Positions 56,050 to 64,000 of a stretch of 64,000 nt of DNA are shown here, in pieces. The position numbers and the translations under genes are program-made. The notes beneath the pieces are model-generated. The model searched no databases. It saw nothing but the letters and a program-made list of their open reading frames with translations, and was not told the DNA's origin. This DNA comes from Silurus meridionalis (taxonomy: Eukaryota > Chordata > Actinopteri > Siluriformes > Siluridae), in contig NC_060904.1 in the NCBI RefSeq assembly GCF_014805685.1, forward strand, positions 13,818,311-13,882,310. The letters run 5' to 3'. Every line of letters begins with the position of its first letter. Position 1 is the first letter of the stretch.

Positions 56050-58828
56050 TTTTATTTCCTCCATCAGCTCAGACAGGAAAGCAGATACGGCACAGGGATG
56101 ATAAGCAGAAGCACATTGTGACTCGAGTGATGGCGACGTAGCTCGGCACGATTGCAGGAAACGATGTGATCGCATTTACCATGTCGCCAAATGCAGCGCG
56201 ATGACTTGAGTCAAAAGTTCGCGAACGCTGTCTGCTGATACATGTCACGAAAATGTCATCCGATAATGTCTCTTTTTGCCAGCTCTGGGGTGGAACACTC
56301 TAAATAGCGTTTTTTATTTACTGTTTGAGCAGGGGTTTTTTGGCTCAGGAACTCATTTTTGCCACGGGACCGTAAGAATTCTGTTTAAAGCACAATCTTT
56401 GCAACTTTGTCATACAAGCACCAGGTGAGGCAGCAAGTGATGTCAGTTTGGCAAAATGGCAACAAGAAGAGGAATTCTGAGGATTATGCTGGTTTGAGGG
56501 AAGGCCAGAGATGAAAACTTCTTAAATGATGGATATGTTAATGAGATGAAGGCTGGCCTGCTCTGATCTACCTGGACAGAGGTATTTCAAGGTGACTGAT
56601 TCATCTTTAGAAAGCAATTTATCCTGGTCAAGGGGTACAGAGGGTTCCCCAAGAATTCTGGGTACATGGTTGGAATACATCCTAAATGGTGCACCAGCCC
56701 ATTATGTGGTTACCATTTTACAGTCTCACATAGGGCCATTTAGTGTAGATAATCCACCAGGCAGTTTTGTGGAGGTTGGAGGAAAGTGAAGAACCCAAAT
56801 CTTGGGAATCACAACAAGGGAAGCGCCAGTCTGTGGTCTCTTCCAAATCAAACCATCGAACACTACCAACCTCTAGGTGACCTGAATGAGAAAAAGTTAA
56901 TAAGAATTCTGGAACAGCGTGTCTTCATGATTGGGCATATTTGGAGATAAAATGTTTTTTTTTTAAAGGAGCCTGTCATGCAAATCAAGCTACTATGTTG
57001 CCATTTTTAAGTCTAAGTCATAAGCTTGAACCATTGGAATATAAACCATTTTCTCTCCCATGAATGAAGGTTTGCAATCGTATTAAGAGGTAGCTTAAAG
57101 GTGTCCTGAAATCAAGGACCATTTGGTGATCTTCAGCACATTAATCCGCTTTAATCAGGACACAATCAGCAAGACTGTACACAGTATTTTCTCCCTTGGT
57201 TTGTACAAGGAGATCTTGCCAAAGGTGTGGCCATACACCAATAAACTCTACAGCAAACATAGCCGAGTGTGATTGAGAGGGGTATGAGCGGCACCAGCTG
57301 CTTTGCCATCTGTCACTGTCAAGGCTCCCTTTATGGGACACCGAAGCATCTTCCTTGAAAGAAAAAAAATGCAGCCGAGATAATCCGCAATTGTTCTCGT
57401 TCGCAAACACAAGTCCCCTGTTGGAATTCCACATTACACTCCGATAGCGAGCTAATTGGTAGCGAAGCGACTGAAGTGGGCGAGGTTCACACACAAACAC
57501 ACACATTTTTAAGTATCAGTGACATTTGTGACATTTGAAATTTCAGCATTCCTTTAGAAGTCCATGTAATGGTAGTGCTGAATTTTTTCTTTAGGTTGTG
57601 ATTTAAATTTATATGTCAATTTGCAACAGTCGGTATTTGAGTCCAAACATGTTTTCAGAAGGAATGTATAATTTATAACTGGACTCTTTTCCTTGTCTTA
57701 GATCTGACACTTCAATCTCATGGTGTCCCTCTGTGTCTTGTTGGCTGAGATATCAAAGCTTTAACCTTGCTTCATTCCAAAAAAAATAAAAATAAATAAA
57801 AGAGGGTAGAGTTACCCCTATCATGCCCTGGCCAACTCCAACCCCATCATGCCCTGGCCCCTGTCAACCATCTCCAAGCTCAAACTTGGTTGCATTTCTA
57901 ACCTTCTCTAAAACTTGCGGTCATGTATCCACTCTTATTTTGGATGCCAACGATCCTTCCATCTCATCACTCCAGATGGAGAAACAGCACCGAATGAAAG
58001 TATTCAGTGTGAAAATCGTGATTATTTTGCTGCTCGCACGGTCATCTGGTGCGCTATCACAGACGGTTGTCTCGTGGGATAAAAACGCCCTATAGGGGCC
58101 AGAGAAGAGGACGTCTGGACAGCGTCTGGTCGTCTATCCCGGTGGTCTAGCACATCTTGCTTACAAGGCTGTCAAGTAAATACAGGAATATTTGGCTGCA
58201 AGGGATCCTTGTTAAACTTAACCGAGTAACATTTTCTAGCAGCCGGCATGCCGAGACTCATTGATGACGGAGTTCAGGTCTAATGCATCGCCAGGTAGCA
58301 AGTTCACCCTCTCTATCGTTTAGACATACCTCGGAGCAAATACTGGCACTCTTCAAAGTGGATTTTTGATGACTTCTTGTTCAAAAGTGTGGCCTCAAAA
58401 ATCACAGCACACACAGACACAGATTATGCAAATGGACGCCTCTGCAACAAAGGTGGCAAAGTTCACGTCCAGTGCCATTTCGAGCCTGGTTAAGTAATAT
58501 CTTTGGCATTGGAATTTTACCAGGCGGAACTCTGCAAAGTGTTTTAATAACCCAGTTCTCAAAAGTTACACTCACCAGAACTTTTTTTAAAAGGTTACCA
58601 TGAGCACATCAGAGGACTCTGGGGTACGATGTAGAAGGTAGACTTCAGGATTGAAAGTAACCAGTTCCTTTAATACCACAGTTCTGTTGGTTAGGAAGTG
58701 TTGAATAATTTGACAATGAATGAATGAATGGCTCCAATTTGTTTTGGTTTGTACAGTAAAAATGTATACCAGCTCATTTATGGAAGGAGTCTCCGGTGTT
58801 TGAGATTTTTAACAGTAATACATTTCAG

Positions 58829-59427
58829 CACTGGTTGGGTGAGATATGAGGTCTGTCAGGAACATGAGCTGTTTTATTGACTTCATAAGTATGACATCCT
58901 ATTCTTAAATGTTTTAATGAACCATTCGTTCTTTTTCAACGAGTCTTTAATGTGACTCGGAAGAACGAGTCGTCTCAAAGAGTGATTCGTTCATTTTCTA
59001 CTGAACGCTCATAATCAAAGCATCACAAAATCTCTGTAGGTTATGTATAGAAAAAAGCATCATGTCGTTTACCTCTCGACTCTTCTACTCGGAGTGGTTC
59101 GTTCCTTTATCACGTGACTCCCATAGATGCTACACAGTGCAATAGATGAGTTTTTTTTGGTCTGAAGTTTGACATTATTGATACAATAATAATTATAGGT
59201 GTCACATGACAGAAAAAAATAATGACACAGACCAGAAGAAGAGATATGAGCTACTAATTCTGTTTATCATCTTTTGTCCTTATTATTGAAGGACAATAAT
59301 ATTTTCATTATTGAAACTATAGTCAATATAGTCGTTTTTTGGAGATGCTTACTGAAAATTTAACATTTTATTTATTTTTTTCGATCAAAGGAACGAAATG
59401 AGGTGTTCCGATCCTCCTATCACTAGT
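58829..59427. mobile_element. hAT-like 'GAACGA' family, copy 3 (longest)
   Basis: It starts near CAGCACTGG and ends near 'tatcactagt'. It contains 'aaccattcgttctttttcaa', 'gtgactcggaagaacgagtc' and 'tcacgtgactcccatagatg'. Imperfect inverted GAACGA/TCGTTC motifs recur. No transposase frame. Confidence 0.55.
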
Positions 59428-59526
59428 AATCGTTAACAAATTCCAAAATTTGTGTTAAAAGGAATTAAAATGCATATTAAAGAATTAAAATGCGTATTAA
59501 AGTGTGTGTGTATATTATTAAAAATA

Positions 59527-59529
<3 letters not shown>

Positions 59530-59557
<28 letters not shown>
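59530..59557. repeat. (AC)n microsatellite
   Basis: About 14 AC units. Confidence 0.96.
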
Positions 59558-59956
59558 TGTCTACTGTGTGTATGTATATATGTATTAATATTTTGTTATG
59601 ACTGAGCACATAAAGGTCTATTTCATATTGTGTTTATATTGTATTTCATATTCAATTTATTACAAACAAAAACAGTTCACCTCATTTTTAATGAAATGAT
59701 TTGGACCTGAACAGACTCTAATGGGGAAAGAGAACTCTAAGACCTCTTTATTATAATATTTATTATATTTGCAGTCAGACACAACGAAAGTCACAGCCAT
59801 TCACCAACAGATGATTTAGATAAAAAAAACAATAATACAAAATACCTGGTTGACTTTGTGTTCACATCAGTACTGCACGTTTCCCAGATGAATAGAAATG
59901 GTAGTACATTCAAAGTTTATTAATTGTGCATCCACTGTAAAAGTGTTCAGCTGTAG

Positions 59957-59957
<1 letters not shown>

Positions 59958-59992
<35 letters not shown>
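59958..59992. repeat. (GA)n microsatellite
   Basis: About 17 GA units. Confidence 0.97.
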
Positions 59993-59994
<2 letters not shown>

Positions 59995-60126
59995 TCCTAG
60001 ATTGCTGGAGAGGTGTGGTCCTAAAGGCAAGCTAAGCTGGCAGTAAACTGGATAACTTTGGACTTGGAGCATACTTCTACGCCTCAAGCCTTTGGAGAAT
60101 CTGAGATGCATGGAATTGGCAGCCCC

Positions 60127-60128
<2 letters not shown>

Positions 60129-60161
<33 letters not shown>
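60129..60161. repeat. (CA)n microsatellite
   Basis: About 16 CA units. Confidence 0.97.
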
Positions 60162-60162
<1 letters not shown>

Positions 60163-60849
60163 CCTCCTTCCCTTTATGCTCCCACTCTTCTTTTTTGATT
60201 CATTGACACATACATTATTGGTTGTGTCTTGCATTTCAGGAAAGAAGAACGCAGACAGATAACCAATAAGCCGAAAAGATATTCGCTCAAGGTCAGATAA
60301 ACGCTATTTCAACTTGCCACAATGCTGTTTGTGCGACAGAATCGGGACAAGAGCCGAGTCGCTCTCCTCGCATTTAGCGAAGAAATCACGCAGTATCGAA
60401 AGATTGCTGATGTCCTCTTTACATTAATCCTTCACGTCAGCGTCAGTATCTAGCGTCGACACGGCACAGTGCGTTATTCAGGCGACATGAAGCTTTTCAC
60501 CCACCGAATCAGCATGCAATCAAACGGGCTTTGAAAGAAAGAACAAGAAAACGATGATTTCAAATCAATATACCGCACGCCGTCCATGTAGTTACTCGCG
60601 AGTGCTAGAAAATAATGACTTGTGGGAACCTTAATGGGTGTTCCTTAAAAGATTGGCGACAGCGGGCACGCAGGCGATTCGCAATTTTTTTATCGATTTC
60701 AAAAGAAAAAGTCAATTTAACAAAGTTGAAAAGAAAAAAGCCAGGGGGAGGAGGGGGAGCGACGGAGGGGGGGAAAGCATTCTTTTTCACTCAAGCAGTA
60801 AACTAAGTACGACGCAGAGCGGCAGAGATTTCTCTCTTCGACACCCCCC

Positions 60850-60851
<2 letters not shown>

Positions 60852-60913
<62 letters not shown>

Positions 60914-60919
60914 ACACAC
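60852..60919. repeat. (AC)n microsatellite
   Basis: About 33 AC units with one TA interruption. Confidence 0.98.
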
Positions 60920-60969
60920 CCTCCTTCTCCTATTATCTCCCACCTCACATTTGCTCTTAGGCAAGCAGT

Positions 60970-61165
60970 TTAAAAAGCCAAAGCGATTGAGCCAGTGATC
61001 CAATTTGAAATGCAGAAATGATTAGAGCAGCTTGCCTCATTTCATATCGAAAAAATTCTCTGATTTATGACAGGGCGGCCGCCAAGATCTATCTCCAAAG
61101 GGAATTAGCGTGCAATTTTTACTTGCATATTTCTGTTATTTAGCCTCCCAATAGCAGATGCTGGC
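60970..61165. other. repeat-poor block, candidate conserved element
   Basis: It contains 'gtgatccaatttgaaatgc', 'cagaaatgattagagcagc', 'ggaattagcgtgcaattttt' and 'acttgcatatttctgttatt'. Homeodomain and POU-like cores are present and there are no repeats. It sits between microsatellites. Candidate enhancer. Confidence 0.3.
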
Positions 61166-61188
61166 ATGGAAAGTAAATAATAAAAGAA

Positions 61189-61222
<34 letters not shown>

Positions 61223-61434
61223 AAATATAGAGAGAACGGCACCAAGAAGGTATCTTTTCATTCGAGGGCGATGAAACCACTGCCATTTAAATGAGAGGGA
61301 GGGGGAAAAAAGGGGAGAAAAAGACAGGACAGAGCTGAGATGTGGCAATATTTCATAAACAGATAGCGATTTTGAAATATGGGACTTTATTTAGCATATG
61401 AAACAGTAAGAAGAAGAAAATGAATAATAATAAT

Positions 61435-61438
<4 letters not shown>

Positions 61439-61508
<70 letters not shown>

Positions 61509-61522
61509 CCCATAAATAGTTT

Positions 61523-61600
<78 letters not shown>
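61439..61600. repeat. two (TA)n arrays separated by 21 bp
   Basis: TA arrays at 61439-61504 and 61526-61600, preceded by an AAT run. The shared TA units can fold back on each other. Confidence 0.97.
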
Positions 61601-61604
<4 letters not shown>

Positions 61605-61639
61605 TTTATATTTATGTATTATATTTCCTCTATGCTGTA

Positions 61640-61835
61640 AGTCATCCACACCTCAGGCCAGAAGAAAAAATTAATATGCAGCGATAACGGGAGCTGGAGG
61701 TAAATCTGCTTTAATGAAATTTCCAGTTGACCACATGCAATTTGTTTCATCATCGCGAACAACTAATTGCGCCGGGTGTTATCGAGGTGTGCGAGGGCGC
61801 TTAAGGTTGTAAACACACCTCTCAGGACAGCTCCC
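61640..61835. other. repeat-poor block, candidate conserved element
   Basis: It contains 'aaaaaattaatatgcagcg', 'ctgctttaatgaaatttcc', 'accacatgcaatttgtttc' and 'gaacaactaattgcgccgg'. Balanced composition between two (TA)n arrays; no coding support. Confidence 0.3.
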
Positions 61836-61841
61836 TACCAC

Positions 61842-61842
<1 letters not shown>

Positions 61843-61926
<84 letters not shown>
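61843..61926. repeat. (TA)42 microsatellite
   Basis: It ends three bases before the left terminus of a Tc1 element. Confidence 0.98.
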
Positions 61927-61930
<4 letters not shown>

Positions 61931-63058
61931 CAGTATATTACAAAAGTTAGTATACCCCTTACATTTCAGCAACCATTGTAGTATCTATTCTAAAGGTACA
62001 ATACTATAGAAAAGAAACTTGGATATATTTGAGTCAGTGTGCAGTTTGTATAGCAGTACAGATTTACTGTCCTCTAAAAACATTTCGACATGCAGCCATA
62101 TTGTCTAAATAGCTGGCAACAAAAGTGAGTACACCCTTAGTAATAACAGCTATTCTTTTCTATATTCTATAAAGCTGTACGTCGCTTAACAATGCAAATC
62201 CACACTTCTTATTTATTATGTTTGTGTTGCAGGACCATACAAATTAGTGTATCTTGTATTAGAGCAGTTAGAATTTGGTGCTTTGAGTTCAGTTCTCTCA
62301 TACTGACCACTGGATGTTCAACATGGCACCTCATGGCAAAGACTCTGAGAAGTTGAGAACCAGAATTGTTGCTCTCCAGAGAAAAGAAGTCCTTGGCTAT
62401 AAGATCAGTAAAATCCTGAAACTGAGTTACAGTACAGTGACCAGGGTGATACAGAGGTTTTCCAAGACAGGTTCCATTTAGAACAGACTTCGCAATGGTC
62501 CATCAAAGAAGTTGAGTCGTCGTGATCGAGGTTGCAGAGGTTACGCCAAACACTGCAACAAGTCGGTTTGAATGGCCGTCATTCCAGAAGGAAGCCTCTT
62601 CTGAAGCTGGCTCACAAGAAAGCCTGCAGTTTACTGAAGACAACCTGTACATGTACTGTGACCTTCGAAGCAGAACATGATACCGTCCCTTTAGAAACTA
62701 CTGAGCACCTGTGGGGTATCCTCAAGCGGAAGGTGAAGAAGCACCATGTGTCTAACATACAGCAGCCCCATGATGTCATTATAGAGGAGTGGAAGAGGAT
62801 CTGTGCAGCTTTGGTGAATTCTATACCCAGGAGGATTAAGGCAGTGCTGGATAACACTGGTGCTCACACTAAATATTGACAGTTTGGACACAGTTTTGTT
62901 GCTAGTTATTTTTACAATAATGGCAGTATGTTGAGTTATTTTCAGAGGACAGTAAATCTGAACTGTTGTACAAGCTGCACATTAACTACTGTAAAATATA
63001 TATGTTACATTTCTATAGTCCCTTTAGAACATAGAATAAAATGGTTGCTGAAATGTGA
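61931..63058 (+). pseudogene. Tc1-type transposon (family A), copy 2, internally deleted
   Basis: The left end is TA followed by CAGTATATTACAAAAGTTAG, the CAGT start typical of Tc1 elements. Inverted repeats of about 115 bp are visible (left about 61960-62075, right about 62944-63058), but the right copy lacks the outermost roughly 30 bp. A transposase relic starts at ATG 62323, with the helix-turn-helix segment GYKISKILKLSYSTVTRVIQ, and hits a stop near 62478. After a deletion of the central catalytic part it resumes with TTEHLWGILKRKVKKHHVSN and SIPRRIKAVLDNTGAHTKY (62532-62879). It is not functional. Same family as 34330-35385. Confidence 0.92.
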
Positions 63059-63087
63059 CTTACTTACTTACGTACCTCCACAAAAAA

Positions 63088-63412
63088 ACCATGTTGGGAG
63101 CACATAAAAAGTTGGAGGCAAATAATTATATCGGATTCCATTGGATGCAGTAGCTGAAATTTTCCCTTCACTTGAACTAGGAGACCAAACCTGTTGTACC
63201 CCTGTGGAGTGGGAGATCTTAAGTGGCCTGCGATAGAGCTCTCATCCCTATGGAACACCTCTGGGATGAGATGGAACGCTGACCGCACCCCAGGCGTCCT
63301 CACATCATTTATTTCAATACCTAACTTTGCTAACACCCTCGTAGCTATAAATCACAAATCTCCACAAACACACTGCAAAATCTAGTGAAACATCTTCCCA
63401 GAAAAGTGCTTG
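63088..63412 (+). mobile_element. Tc1-derived family B, copy 11
   Basis: It carries 'aaaagttggaggcaaataa', 'cccttcacttgaactaggag', GGGATGAGATGGAACGCTGA and 'aatctagtgaaacatcttcc'. About 40 bases of the QHDNA region are deleted. It begins just after the Tc1 element that precedes it. Confidence 0.8.
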
Positions 63413-64000
63413 GATTTGATTCGTCCTGTCTTGTTTTTCATTTAAATTTTTCTTAATTTTTGTAGGGTTTTGCTTTAATTCAATTTTTTTGTTGTTTGGT
63501 GTGGTTTTCCCCGTTTTGCTATTACCTTTTTGTTCTTTTTGCTACAAAGTGTTTTAACTTGTTCGATATTGTTTCGTTTCATTTGCTCACTTTTTGTGGT
63601 GTTTTGCTTTGATAAATGTAGTTTGGGGATTTTATTTTGCTTTGCTAGGCTTTTCTTTTTTTTTCTTTTGTTTGGTTTGTTTTTCTTGAACCTGAAATTC
63701 AGTCATTTTGGAGCAATATTAAGGTTAATTAAAGCAATTGCCTGAAACATCGGCTGTTTTATTTTGTTTTAAGTATGACTAGAGTTGTTAAAACTAATTG
63801 CTATTCTTTATTAAAAAAAAAAAAAAAAGAAGGAATGAATCGTCTCTTGAATCGTCACTTTTTTAGACAATACATCGGTTTTACACTTAAACAAAAGGTG
63901 ATAGAGGAATTAGCTACCGCTGTTTATTGTAAATCTTTTTCTTAATACATTTAAAAAAGAAAAGCAAAAGATACCAGAAAGCAATATACGTCCCCATCCG

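Larger units (their letters stand above)
46887..64000 (+). other. zfpm2: zfpm2 intron 4 (5' part)
   Basis: From the gtatgt donor to the window end I find no further zfpm2 exon. The region opens with an RTE-like LINE fragment, then holds Tc1-derived copies (47669-47932, 52537-53172, 61931-63058, 63088-63412), hAT-like repeats and long (TA)n arrays. Repeat-poor, candidate regulatory stretches are 49440-49740, 51150-51650, 53815-54060, 54980-55260, 57100-57480, 60230-60600, 60970-61165 and 61640-61835. From 63420 to 64000 the sequence is T-rich with nothing recognised. Confidence 0.85.

Noticed and set aside
61353..61649. Minus-strand frame of about 98 codons made of Tyr/Ile repeats
   Set aside because: Translated (TA)n arrays.
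63530..63745. Phe/Leu-rich frame resembling a membrane protein
   Set aside because: Translation of T-rich low-complexity sequence; no conserved motif.
1..64000. CRISPR arrays, prokaryotic operons, phage or defence systems
   Set aside because: The window is vertebrate intronic DNA. Tandem repeats lack the repeat-spacer structure and no prokaryotic-type genes are present.

Overview
This window is nuclear DNA from a ray-finned fish. The support is a split gene with GT-AG introns, very frequent (CA)n, (TA)n, (GA)n and (GATA)n microsatellites, and many degraded Tc1/mariner, hAT-like and non-LTR elements of teleost type. The abundance of two short Tc1-derived families suggests an otophysan, possibly a catfish, but that is inference.

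The only protein-coding gene I can support is zfpm2 (FOG2, the multi-zinc-finger cofactor of GATA4/5/6), read on the + strand. Three internal coding exons are present: 3317-3475 (acidic N-terminal segment), 16712-16813 (short linker ending in a WDGP motif) and 46762-46886 (start of the PR/SET-like domain, with the motif [14 protein letters not shown]). They chain without a frame break: the introns before exons 2, 3 and 4 are all phase 1, and exon 4 ends in phase 0. By comparison with the tetrapod gene these are exons 2, 3 and 4. Exon 1, which carries the NuRD-binding N-terminus, lies upstream. Exon 5 and the zinc-finger exons lie downstream. I cannot tell whether this is the zfpm2a or zfpm2b paralogue.

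Everything else is intron. Layout: 1-3316 end of intron 1 (a CpG-containing unique block, a 34-bp minisatellite, microsatellites, and a Tc1-derived copy just before exon 2); 3476-16711 intron 2; 16814-46761 intron 3, the largest, with most of the nested transposons and a compound microsatellite near 33 kb; 46887-64000 start of intron 4, opening with an RTE-like LINE fragment about 40 bp past the exon 4 donor and ending with a deleted Tc1 element. At least three nested insertions can be dated relative to one another from their target-site duplications. Several repeat-poor blocks with homeodomain-like or GATA-type motifs are candidate conserved enhancers.

The most interesting leads are: two candidate unannotated cassette exons, both phase 1-1 and open in the zfpm2 frame (5908-5964 and 25815-25952); a (TG)7 acceptor tract in front of an in-frame-skippable exon 2; a three-layer nested transposon whose target site can be reconstructed exactly; and GATA-site clusters inside the gene of a GATA cofactor. 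No rRNA, CRISPR, tRNA or prokaryote-type system was seen.
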